Below are positions 23,748-30,257 of a stretch of DNA of 32,855 bases, piece after piece. Numbering within the stretch: position 1 is the first letter of the stretch; each line of letters begins with the position of its first letter. The translations under genes and the position numbers were made by a program. The stretch is taken from assembly GCA_020847075.1 (NCBI GenBank), contig JADLCS010000089.1, positions 1 to 32,855 of the forward strand, written 5' to 3'. Source of the stretch: Gammaproteobacteria bacterium (GTDB lineage Bacteria > Pseudomonadota > Gammaproteobacteria > SZUA-140). The notes below the pieces were generated by a model. It saw only the letters and a list, made by a program, of their open reading frames with translations. It had not been told where the DNA came from and made no database searches.

Positions 23748-24416
23748 TCAATGATGCTTGGTGTGATCCGGCTTCCAATTGTGGTTCGGCAACCGCTTGA
23801 TCGCGATCATGACCGCAAGGCAAAAATAGATCACGTAGAAGATGTCGATGGTGTAACCGCGATCCCACCACGGCTGCTTCCGCTCGCGCTCGACGCCTTC
23901 GGCGCAGTTACCCGCCGCGTTCATCGGCCCCTTGCAGTTACCCTCGAAGTTGGCGATGATCACCTGATTGCCGAGAATGGAGTATTCCTCCAGATCGGCG
24001 CCGGCGTTCTGCAGCTCGATGACCTGATCCTTGATGAGACGCAGATCGTTCATGGTGAGCGGATGGCGATCCTGCAATGCCTCCCACTTGCTGCCCGTAG
24101 CCTTGACCGTCTTGACGATATACTGCATCGCCGCGTCGTCGCCCTTGGTCTCCACCAGCTCCTGCACCTCTGGCGTATCCATCAGGGCGATGTAATCCGC
24201 GTAGATCGCGGCCGTCGGACGCTGCCCCCACAGGGGGAAGGTCATCAGAAAGGCGCTGATGATGGTCAGACCGAGCAGCCAGACCACCGGACGCGGAAGA
24301 CGGTTATTGTCTTCCTTGATACCGCCCAGGCTTTCGCCTTCCCAGACCTTTCTCGCCCGATCGTTCTGTTCTTCATCGGCCAGACTGTAGAGCGGACTGT
24401 CCCATTTCCAAGCCAT
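23748..24416 (-). CDS. heme-less CcoP-like subunit of the oxidase
   Basis: The 222-residue protein starts like CcoP: GIKEDNNRLPRPVVWLLGL (32-50) mirrors the 'GI-E-DNPLPRWW' anchor of CcoP, and the helix ends FPLWGQRP (60-67). Canonical CcoP continues with two cytochrome c domains. Here there is instead an extracytoplasmic domain of about 120 residues without any CxxCH, then a second membrane helix (about 190-206) and a His-rich C-terminus. Two cysteines (161 and 171) could form a disulfide. It occupies the CcoP position after ccoO, with a ribosome site GGGGAG six bases before the ATG. It appears to have lost or never had the hemes, so electrons must reach CcoO through other cytochromes. A shorter relative of the anchor is encoded at 15647-16093. 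Confidence 0.75.
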   Translation of the reverse strand: MAWKWDSPLYSLADEEQNDRARKVWEGESLGGIKEDNNRLPRPVVWLLGLTIISAFLMTFPLWGQRPTAAIYADYIALMDTPEVQELVETKGDDAAMQYIVKTVKATGSKWEALQDRHPLTMNDLRLIKDQVIELQNAGADLEEYSILGNQVIIANFEGNCKGPMNAAGNCAEGVERERKQPWWDRGYTIDIFYVIYFCLAVMIAIKRLPNHNWKPDHTKHH

Positions 24417-24443
24417 TTTATACTCCCCCCACTCTCTGACTAA

Positions 24444-25394
24444 TTATTTGAGGTTCAACACGAAGTCGATCAGCTTGCGCGCTTCGCTGTTCGCCGCAGG
24501 CTCGGGAACATCCGGCGGATAGATGCGCTTGCCCGCGGTGTATTCATTATATTCCGCGCGCCACTTGTCGTAATCGATCGTGTTGCCCTGGGCATCGGCC
24601 GGACCCCACAGATAGTCGAAGCGGGGCATGATCGAATGCGGCTGAACCAGGCGCGGGTTGAAGAAGTGCATCATCATCCATTCGCGCGAGGAATTACGCG
24701 AACCGATGTGCAGCAGATCCGGCGCCTTGCGGTCGGAACCCAGCGCGGTCGGCGATTCGCTGTTGAAATCGCCCAGACGCGGCGGGGCACCGAACACCTG
24801 CCAGTCCTGCGTCTCTTCCGGCAGCAGGGTGTGACACCACCAGCAACCTTCCTTCACGAACATGATCTTGCCCGCGCCGATATAACGTACGTCGGCATCG
24901 GTGACCGAGTTCATGATGACATCGGGGGTCCAGCCACGGGTCGCGGTGGCGTTCTCGATGTAATGGATCTTCTTCCCCTGCCAGCGTCCTTCGGAGACCA
25001 CGAACACCGCGCCGGCCTTTTCAGTAGCCTCACCGATACGGCCGGTGTCCAAGCTCAAGTCCTCCACGCCCTTGCCCATGATCCGCGGATGACGGATGGC
25101 GCTGGTGAAGGGTATGCCCGACTTGTAGACATAGGCATAGACGGGTTCGATCTGCTCGCCGCTGCGCGGATCCTGCTTCAGGATCACGGTCAGCGGTTTG
25201 CCTTCGCCTTTCAGGAAAGGATCTTCCACGGAGAACCCGCCGATACGGCCGTACTGCAGACCCTTGCGCAGGCCCATTTCGGTGGATCCCACTTCGACGA
25301 TGTTCAGACTGGGCATGTACAGTGTGATCATCATCGACAGGCCGAGTGCCACGCCGAAGAGGCGTGCACCAATCTTATATTCACGAAATGCCAC
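24444..25394 (-). CDS. ccoO: cbb3-type cytochrome oxidase monoheme subunit CcoO, extended
   Basis: The 316-residue product has one N-terminal helix (about 10-28) and a C-terminal cytochrome c domain with heme site CWWCH (184-188). Hallmarks of CcoO follow: LGSDRKAPDLLHIGSRN, a REW segment, FFNPRLVQPHSIMPRF with the axial Met256, and a final helix LIDFVLNL. Canonical CcoO is about 200 residues with the heme site near residue 65. Here about 100 residues (roughly 50-170) are inserted between anchor and heme domain. The start is a GTG at 25394 with GGAGG seven bases upstream. It lies 37 bases after ccoN. Confidence 0.9.
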   Translation of the reverse strand: MAFREYKIGARLFGVALGLSMMITLYMPSLNIVEVGSTEMGLRKGLQYGRIGGFSVEDPFLKGEGKPLTVILKQDPRSGEQIEPVYAYVYKSGIPFTSAIRHPRIMGKGVEDLSLDTGRIGEATEKAGAVFVVSEGRWQGKKIHYIENATATRGWTPDVIMNSVTDADVRYIGAGKIMFVKEGCWWCHTLLPEETQDWQVFGAPPRLGDFNSESPTALGSDRKAPDLLHIGSRNSSREWMMMHFFNPRLVQPHSIMPRFDYLWGPADAQGNTIDYDKWRAEYNEYTAGKRIYPPDVPEPAANSEARKLIDFVLNLK

Positions 25395-25431
25395 GCTGAG
25401 TCCTCCCTCTAAATATTCTTATTTTCTGGGC

Positions 25432-26838
25432 TTAACGCTCGTACGCCAGCTCGTGCGGCAGACGGCCGGCCGGGATCGCGGTCCCCGCGCGCGCGGTCAT
25501 CCACATGTTGTAGAGCCAGACCAGGTTGCCGGTGAACACCATCGTACCCCCCACCCAGCGCGCGATCATGTAGGGATGCTCGGCGATGACGGTGTCGATG
25601 TAGGGCACCTCGTAGATCTTCGCCGCGCCCTGAATCAGACCGGCGATCGTCATCGAGACCCAATAGATCGTGAATCCGATCAACAGGAACCAGAAGTGGA
25701 AGTTGGCCAGCGTCAGGGAGTAGAGCTTGCGACGCATGATCGTCTGCAGACCGTAGTATACGGCCGCGGCCTCGAGGAAGGTCGAGAAGCCGAGCAGCGC
25801 GAGGTGGGCGTGCGCGACGATCCAGCCGGTTCCATGGATATACCAGTTGATGGCGCGCGTCTGCTGGAAGCCGCCCTGCATGTTGAGCGGAATGGCCATC
25901 AGAACGCCGGTGATGGTGAACTTGATCTCGACGTTGTCGACGAAGAAGCGCCACTTGCCGGTCATGGTGAGCAGCAGGTTCGACACGAAGGCGATCGCGG
26001 GCACCAGGATCAGCACGCCCTCCACCGAGGCGAAGGACTTGAGCCACTCGGGCAGCGGCGAGGACATCAGGTGATGCGCGGCCGGAGTCGAGTAGAACAC
26101 CACCACGGACCAGAAATGGAGGTGACCGATGCGATGCGAATAGAGCGGATTGCCGGTGACCTTCGGTACCGTATAGTACGCGATGGCGGCGGCGACGGGG
26201 GTGATCCACAGGCCGAGCACGTTGTGCGCGAACCACCAGGTCAGGTACGCCTCGGTGAGGCCGGTGAGCTGGAAGTATTCGGGCAGATTACCCACCAGCA
26301 GCACGATCCAGACCATGAACACGGCGGAACCGAAGAACCAGTTCGTGGTGTAGATGCCCTGGGTGCGCCGCTTCATGATGGTCATCCAGACGTTGATGCC
26401 CAGCGGCAGTATCACGCCGAACAGAACGACCAGATCGATGAACCACGGGAAATCGGAGTATTCACGGCCGGAGGTCATTCCCATCCAGAGCAGCGTCAGG
26501 CCGAGAGAAAGGCCCGCGTTCCACAGGAAACAGTTCCAGATGCCGAGCTTCTCGGACCACAGACGCGTGTTACCGAGCGCGGGGGTGATATACATCATCG
26601 CCATGGCGAAGGCCATGGAGATCCAGCCGAAGATGACGGCCATCACGTGGACCTGACGCATGTGGCCGAACGAGAAGTACTCGTAGCCGGTCACGAAATC
26701 CGGGAACGCCAGCTTGGCCGCGTTGAAGGACCCGAGGCCGGTACCGATGACGAACCACAAGATGGAAGAAAACCCGAAATAGACAGCGGCTGTGCCTGGC
26801 GGGATCTCCTCATTCTTCGCAAAGAGATATTTAAACAT
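25432..26838 (-). CDS. ccoN: cbb3-type cytochrome oxidase catalytic subunit CcoN
   Basis: This heme-copper oxygen reductase subunit I (C family) is a 468-residue, twelve-helix membrane protein. All expected ligands are visible: low-spin heme b His64 (RQVHVMAVIFGW) and His345, high-spin heme b3 His343 (VAHAHLALLGF), and CuB His205 (WWFAHNVLG), His255 and His256 (TPAAHHLM). The tyrosine that is cross-linked to a CuB histidine in cbb3 enzymes is present as Tyr249 in VVVFYSTPAAHH, six residues before the His pair. NO reductases of the related cNOR type lack this tyrosine, so oxygen reduction is the likely activity. The WAGP sequence found there in typical CcoN is replaced by STPAA. GGAGG lies eight bases before the ATG. 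Confidence 0.95.
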   Translation of the reverse strand: MFKYLFAKNEEIPPGTAAVYFGFSSILWFVIGTGLGSFNAAKLAFPDFVTGYEYFSFGHMRQVHVMAVIFGWISMAFAMAMMYITPALGNTRLWSEKLGIWNCFLWNAGLSLGLTLLWMGMTSGREYSDFPWFIDLVVLFGVILPLGINVWMTIMKRRTQGIYTTNWFFGSAVFMVWIVLLVGNLPEYFQLTGLTEAYLTWWFAHNVLGLWITPVAAAIAYYTVPKVTGNPLYSHRIGHLHFWSVVVFYSTPAAHHLMSSPLPEWLKSFASVEGVLILVPAIAFVSNLLLTMTGKWRFFVDNVEIKFTITGVLMAIPLNMQGGFQQTRAINWYIHGTGWIVAHAHLALLGFSTFLEAAAVYYGLQTIMRRKLYSLTLANFHFWFLLIGFTIYWVSMTIAGLIQGAAKIYEVPYIDTVIAEHPYMIARWVGGTMVFTGNLVWLYNMWMTARAGTAIPAGRLPHELAYER

Positions 26839-26923
26839 CGGAATAACCTCCCCCCTGAATCTTCTGTAAATGCTTGCTAAAAATCTTTTGAGAAAAACAC
26901 CCTAAAGAAACCGTGGTCGACGC

Positions 26924-27016
26924 CTAGTCGTGGCTGCCGGGCATCAACAGATACCAGCCGAACCACATACTGGAGAACGCCAGCAGGATGCAGCAGATCG
27001 TCGCAAATGTCGCCAT
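26924..27016 (-). CDS. 30-residue membrane microprotein in the oxidase operon
   Basis: The frame has an excellent ribosome site (AGGAGG, eight bases before the ATG) and encodes a single hydrophobic helix (MATFATICCILLAFSSMWFGW) with a short tail ending in MPGSHD. It lies between the 91-residue membrane protein gene and ccoN, so it is translated from the oxidase mRNA. Single-helix subunits of this size are known in cbb3 and bd oxidases. Two adjacent cysteines in the helix are notable. Function inferred from context only. Confidence 0.65.
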   Translation of the reverse strand: MATFATICCILLAFSSMWFGWYLLMPGSHD

Positions 27017-27079
27017 TGTCCGTCCCTCCTCGCTCCCTAATATTGATATGTAATTATGCTTTGCAAATCCGTGGGGGAA

Positions 27080-27355
27080 CTAGGCGGTCGCGCGCTCGAG
27101 TTCTCCATGGCGCTTGAAGGCGATCATCATGATCGCCATGAAGGCGAATCCAAAGATGATCATGCACCACGTCATGAAACCGTTGAAGGTGCTCGGAGTG
27201 TAAGAGAGGGATCCCCAGCCGCCCCAGTCATCGAAGCGGCCCCGGCCGAGCGCGCACATCAAGGCGGCCCCGAAAACGCTACCGTTTCCCATGCCCGTGA
27301 GCACGCCGGCAACCAGGCTGTTCCAAAAGGTTTTACCGTAGGTAAGCTTGTTCAT
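27080..27355 (-). CDS. 91-residue two-helix membrane protein, first gene of the oxidase operon
   Basis: The product has a first hydrophobic segment (about 10-36, glycine-rich: SLVAGVLTGMGNGSVFGAALMCAL), a loop with GRFDDWGGWGSLSYTPS, and a second helix (about 58-80) followed by a basic/acidic tail. GGAGGG lies four bases before the ATG. It is the first gene after the candidate promoter at 27540-27568 and is co-directional with the microprotein gene and ccoN. I do not recognise a family. The position suggests an oxidase subunit or a membrane assembly factor. Confidence 0.7.
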   Translation of the reverse strand: MNKLTYGKTFWNSLVAGVLTGMGNGSVFGAALMCALGRGRFDDWGGWGSLSYTPSTFNGFMTWCMIIFGFAFMAIMMIAFKRHGELERATA

Positions 27356-27519
27356 TACACCCTCCGCGTTGACTTCCCCCGGGCCGCCTCATGATGGCAA
27401 ACCGCGGTATTATCGGGATTATTGTTTTTTAAATCTGCGGTCCCGCTGTCTTCCACGGGCAGCGGGCCGAAATTCTTCTCGCGGTTAATGACTTAGTTAT
27501 TATAGTTTCCGCGACAACC

Positions 27520-27534
27520 CCACATGTAATGTGG
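27520..27534. promoter_or_regulatory. dyad over the oxidase-operon transcription start
   Basis: CCACAT and ATGTGG flank GTA, a perfect six-base dyad, extended by a CAA/TTG pair with a two-base bulge. It lies about six bases downstream of the -10 box of the minus-strand promoter, where a repressor would block initiation. No known operator consensus is recognised. Confidence 0.4.
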
Positions 27535-27539
27535 TTGCC

Positions 27540-27568
27540 ATATTTGCATAGCGCCCATATTCCGTCAA
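27540..27568 (-). promoter_or_regulatory. candidate sigma70 promoter of the oxidase operon
   Basis: On the minus strand TTGACG (27568-27563, five of six consensus bases) is followed, 17 bases later, by AAATAT (27545-27540, three of six). Transcription would start near 27533 and read the 91-residue protein gene, the microprotein gene, ccoN, ccoO, the CcoP-like and the CcoQ-like genes to the terminator at 23500-23533. Confidence 0.5.
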
Positions 27569-27779
27569 GTCTTTCTTCCCCCTTCAGCCACCTTCCGTAG
27601 GGCCTGTTACCCACGATGCTCGGCGCTATGTAGAGAAAGGTTGGTGCGCATGCTCAAAGCATCGGAAGAATAGCAGTCTCTCCTCCAGCCCGCAAGCACC
27701 AATAACGGGCAAAAAATCTGTTAGTATGACGCCCGTTTTCATCCCCTCGCCCACGGCCTGCGGACGCGGAAAATCCGAC

Positions 27780-27980
27780 ATGAAGGAACTGATTCTGTAC
27801 CTGATCGCGGCGGTCTCCTCGCTGATCATCCTGGGGTATTCCGTACACATGTTCGTGACCGGACTGGTCAGTCCGGAAACCGAACGCTGGCTCATCATCG
27901 GCGCCTGCGCCGCGGGCGTCGTGGTGATCGGCCTCATGGCCTGGGACGTGATGCGCCGCAGGGGCGGGGGCCGCGGCTGA
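27780..27980 (+). CDS. 66-residue two-helix membrane protein
   Basis: The product has two hydrophobic helices (about 2-27 and 38-57) separated by a polar loop (TGLVSPETERW) and ends in a basic, glycine-rich tail (RRRGGGRG). The frame is open to an ATG at 27726, but the ATG at 27780 starts directly before the first helix; neither has a strong ribosome site. It is divergent from the oxidase operon and converges on the 28024 gene. No family recognised. Confidence 0.55.
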   Translation: MKELILYLIAAVSSLIILGYSVHMFVTGLVSPETERWLIIGACAAGVVVIGLMAWDVMRRRGGGRG

Positions 27981-28023
27981 ACGGGACGGGAGCGGTGCGT
28001 CCGCTTCTCCGGGGAGGAGTATC

Positions 28024-28479
28024 CTACTTGAAGATGCCCAGGGCGTCGCGCAGCCTCTGATAGGCCGCCACATCGGCGAATTGCCCCCGATGGAGGACGA
28101 ACTGGCGCTGCTTGCCCGCCAGATCCATCCCGCTCAGACCGAACGACTTGCCGGCGTAGTCGGGGAAAAAGCGCAGATTCTTCACCAGATCGACCTGCTC
28201 CCCGTTTTTCAGCTCCAGCGTGAGCTGCTCGCGGCTGAAGTTCAGCGCGCAGGGGGAGCCCGGCAGCAGCATGAGCCTGCCCGACAGGATCCGGTTGGCC
28301 CCGGCGAACAGGAAGAAACTCGACATGAAGAACAGCACGTACGCCCACGACTGATTCGGGCCATACCACAGCTTGAAACCGATCGCGAACAGGGCGAGCA
28401 CGGTGGGCACGTAGAGCATCAGATCCCACATCATGCCCCGGCGATCCTGCACCAGGATGAAACGCTCGCCGTCCTTCAT
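28024..28479 (-). CDS. membrane protein with two helices and a soluble beta-rich domain
   Basis: The 151-residue product has a short charged N-terminus, two membrane helices (about 17-38 and 43-62) and a C-terminal domain of alternating strands and a final helix (GEQVDLVKNLRFFPDY, QFVLHRGQFADVAAYQRL). The layout recalls membrane-bound PH-like proteins, but I cannot make a firm family match. The ATG at 28479 is preferred; a TTG six bases upstream, adjacent to the stop of the preceding lipoprotein gene, is the alternative. It is the last gene of the operon that begins at 30081. Confidence 0.6.
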   Translation of the reverse strand: MKDGERFILVQDRRGMMWDLMLYVPTVLALFAIGFKLWYGPNQSWAYVLFFMSSFFLFAGANRILSGRLMLLPGSPCALNFSREQLTLELKNGEQVDLVKNLRFFPDYAGKSFGLSGMDLAGKQRQFVLHRGQFADVAAYQRLRDALGIFK

Positions 28480-28481
28480 GC

Positions 28482-28973
28482 TCAACCCGTGGGCTGCATG
28501 AGCACGCGCGCGATCGCGGAATCGAGCTCACCGTAGAGCATGCGGCCCGCCTGCTTGAACTGCACGATGCGCTGGCGGTCGATGACGAAGGTCCAGGGAT
28601 CGCCGATCACCCGGAACGCCTTGAACGCCTCGGGATTCTTGTACTGATCCATGTGCAGGAAAATGACGTCCGATTCATATTTGGCAATGAGCCCCTTGAG
28701 CATCTGCAACTGCTTGTCGCAGACCGTGCAGTGCCCGGGGGTGGCGAATTCGAGCACGATCGGCTTACCCTGGCGGAAGGCCTCGTCCAGCGAATACTGG
28801 TACATGCGCTCGTCGGGATAGCGGTAGGTCGTGATCTGGCTGAGATCGTTGCCCACATCGGACAGCGTCTTGGTCTGCAGGGAGGGCGCGACCTGACCCA
28901 CCTTGACGGAGGGGCTGACGTCACAGCCCGCGAGCAGTGTCGCGAGCAGCACCAAAGGCAGCAGGGCGCGCAT
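28482..28973 (-). CDS. thioredoxin-fold lipoprotein (TlpA/SCO-like)
   Basis: The 163-residue exported lipoprotein has a clean lipobox, LLAGC (Cys17). A thioredoxin-like domain contains the redox motif CTVC (82-85, in PIVLEFATPGHCTVCDKQ) and a cis-proline region DPWTFVID. TlpA- and SCO-like lipoproteins reduce apocytochrome cysteines or hand copper to oxidase subunits. Its place in an operon with a cytochrome c and a CcoN-like protein fits a maturation role for these proteins. It starts five bases after the half-CcoN stop. Confidence 0.85.
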   Translation of the reverse strand: MRALLPLVLLATLLAGCDVSPSVKVGQVAPSLQTKTLSDVGNDLSQITTYRYPDERMYQYSLDEAFRQGKPIVLEFATPGHCTVCDKQLQMLKGLIAKYESDVIFLHMDQYKNPEAFKAFRVIGDPWTFVIDRQRIVQFKQAGRMLYGELDSAIARVLMQPTG

Positions 28974-28978
28974 GGCCT

Positions 28979-29497
28979 CTATCCCTTGCGCCAGCCCACG
29001 CAGGTGCGAAAGATATTGTATCCCCAGATCATATTGGCCAGCAGCACCAGCGTCCCGAACAGGCCCATGGTGGCCAGATACGGATGGATCAGGACCTCCA
29101 CCTGATCCGGCGGCAACTCCATGCTGGCGATGCCCCCGGTGACGCCCGCGAGCGTGAACAGCACCACCATTCCGATCAGTCCCACGTTATGCATCCAGAA
29201 ATGAACCTTGACCAGTCTCAGGCTGTGGATCGGGCGCCGCACCAGGCGCGGTATCAGATAGTAAATGGCGCCGAAGATCGCCATTTCAACCCAACCGAGC
29301 AGATTGACGTGCGTGTGCGCGCGCACGATCAGATCGCCGTGCAGGCGATGGTCCACGAAATGACGGAAATCGGAGATCCCTCCCATCAGCGCGCCCCAGG
29401 AAAACCCGATGATGCTGTAGATGATGCAGGCAAAGATGAAAAGCAGGGTATAGCGCGTGTATTCGGTATCGCTGGCCCAGGGTTCGGCGCTGCTCAT
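28979..29497 (-). CDS. short four-helix CcoN-like protein ('half-CcoN')
   Basis: The 172-residue membrane protein matches the last third of CcoN: a first helix (about 15-40), LIVRAHTHVNLLGWVEMAIF (His61 and His63 at the positions of the two heme ligands), AIYYLIPRLVRRPIHSLRL, KVHFWMHNVG, a helix with TLAGVTGG, and IHPYLATMGLFG with a final helix ending NMIWGYNIFR. The CuB ligands and active-site tyrosine of the earlier helices are absent. Such a protein may bind heme b and act as an electron-transfer or structural subunit. Its start overlaps the preceding cytochrome gene as ATGA, so the cytochrome and half-CcoN are made together, reminiscent of a cytochrome/subunit I pair in NorC-NorB or CcoO-CcoN. 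Confidence 0.85.
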   Translation of the reverse strand: MSSAEPWASDTEYTRYTLLFIFACIIYSIIGFSWGALMGGISDFRHFVDHRLHGDLIVRAHTHVNLLGWVEMAIFGAIYYLIPRLVRRPIHSLRLVKVHFWMHNVGLIGMVVLFTLAGVTGGIASMELPPDQVEVLIHPYLATMGLFGTLVLLANMIWGYNIFRTCVGWRKG

Positions 29498-30081
29498 GGT
29501 GCGGGTTCCTCGTGTCCGGGCACGGCCTGCTCGCGGACATCCTTATGTTTCTGCTTCCATTCTTCGGGCGCGAACACGCCCACCATATTATCGATGAATT
29601 CCGAACGCCCTTCGGGCGGCATCGGCGCCGAGGCCGCGCCCTGATCCGCCCTGAGCTCGGACAGGAAGATCGAGATCGTCATCAGCGTATCCTGAGGGAG
29701 CGAGGACACGTAGGCCGCCTCCTTGGGCGGATAGCCGTGATCGACCGTGGGGGCCCCGTAGGTCGCCTCGGGATCGCGCAGGAAGTCGTATATCCATTCA
29801 CGGGTGCGCTTGGAACCCAGCCCGTCCAGCGAAAGCCCCATGTTGGTACCGTTGCGCATGGCACGGTGACAGGCCGTACAGCGCGACACACGGAACAGCT
29901 CCGAGCCCGTAAGACCCTGCTCGGACAGATCGTAATGGGTGCGCACCTCGAAGATCGGTTTCTGCGCCTGCACGCGGTAGGTCTCGAGCATGACGTAACC
30001 GACGACCGCGAACACGATGAACACGGCCGCGATCCCGAACAGGATCTTTTCGCCTTGCTTGAGAGACTGCCCGCGCGCCAT
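29494..30081 (-). CDS. membrane-anchored monoheme cytochrome c
   Basis: With the ATG at 30081 the product is 195 residues: a charged N-terminus, one membrane helix (about 13-32), a periplasmic linker, and a cytochrome domain with heme site CTACH (68-72). The segment LDGLGSKRTREWIYDFL recurs, with few changes, in the cytochrome at 22337-22822 and resembles CcoO. A proline- and charge-rich C-terminal tail follows. The axial methionine is not obvious; Met near TLMTISIFL is a candidate. The frame is open to a TTG at 30120, but that codon coincides with the -35 element of a good promoter, so 30081 is preferred even though no ribosome site precedes it. The ATG is only a few bases from the predicted transcript start. 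Confidence 0.85.
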   Translation of the reverse strand: MARGQSLKQGEKILFGIAAVFIVFAVVGYVMLETYRVQAQKPIFEVRTHYDLSEQGLTGSELFRVSRCTACHRAMRNGTNMGLSLDGLGSKRTREWIYDFLRDPEATYGAPTVDHGYPPKEAAYVSSLPQDTLMTISIFLSELRADQGAASAPMPPEGRSEFIDNMVGVFAPEEWKQKHKDVREQAVPGHEEPAP

Positions 30082-30090
30082 GACCGGAGT

Positions 30091-30120
30091 ATTATCAAAT
30101 ATTCCCTGATTCGATTGCAA
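30091..30120 (-). promoter_or_regulatory. promoter of the cytochrome/half-CcoN operon
   Basis: On the minus strand TTGCAA (30120-30115) and GATAAT (30096-30091, five of six consensus bases) are 18 bases apart. The transcript would start around 30084-30086, only three to five bases before the ATG at 30081, so the mRNA may be leaderless or nearly so. Confidence 0.55.
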
Positions 30121-30138
30121 TCGATCGCCGCCCGCTGC

Positions 30139-30178
30139 GCGGAAATCGGGCGGCGGAAGCGGAAATCGGGCGGCGGAA
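30139..30178 (+). repeat. 20-base tandem duplication
   Basis: Two exact copies of a 20-base GC-rich unit (GCGGAAATCGGGCGGCGGAA) stand head to tail between the cytochrome c4 terminator and the neighbouring promoter. Probably a recent slippage duplication. Confidence 0.9.
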
Positions 30179-30179
30179 A

Positions 30180-30209
30180 AAGAAAGGGCGGGATATCCCG
30201 CCCTTTCTT
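30180..30209 (-). terminator. strong hairpin terminator after cytochrome c4
   Basis: A perfect 14-base-pair stem (30180-30193 with 30196-30209; AAGAAAGGGCGGGA and its complement) has only two bases between the arms. On the minus strand the second arm ends in CTTTCTT and runs into further T residues, so it should stop transcription of the cytochrome c4 gene. The arms are A- and T-rich at their ends, so it may also work in the other direction. Confidence 0.9.
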
Positions 30210-30257
30210 CAACGCCCGCGGCGGGGATGCTCTCCCGCTGCGGTCATCGACCTGTCG

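Larger units (their letters stand above)
27356..27779. other. 424-base divergent intergenic region
   Basis: This gap separates the oxidase operon (minus) from a small plus-strand gene. It is clearly richer in A and T than the flanking genes. It holds the minus-strand promoter candidate at 27540-27568 and the dyad at 27520-27534. The roughly 180 bases from the presumed transcription start to the first gene form a long leader in which I see no riboswitch or attenuator. No convincing reading frame lies in it. Confidence 0.6.

Noticed and set aside
25432-26838. Possibility that the CcoN-like protein is a nitric oxide reductase
   Set aside because: The cross-link tyrosine (Tyr249) and the three CuB histidines match oxygen-reducing cbb3 enzymes; cNOR lacks that tyrosine. 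Activity remains to be measured because the subunit set is unusual.
25198-26880. 560-codon plus-strand frame opposite ccoN and part of ccoO
   Set aside because: Antisense of well-conserved oxidase genes; its translation is low-complexity and rich in His, Gln, Asp and Glu.
27429-27614. 61-codon minus-strand frame in the long intergenic region
   Set aside because: No ribosome site, no recognisable protein features, and it overlaps the promoter candidate and dyad.
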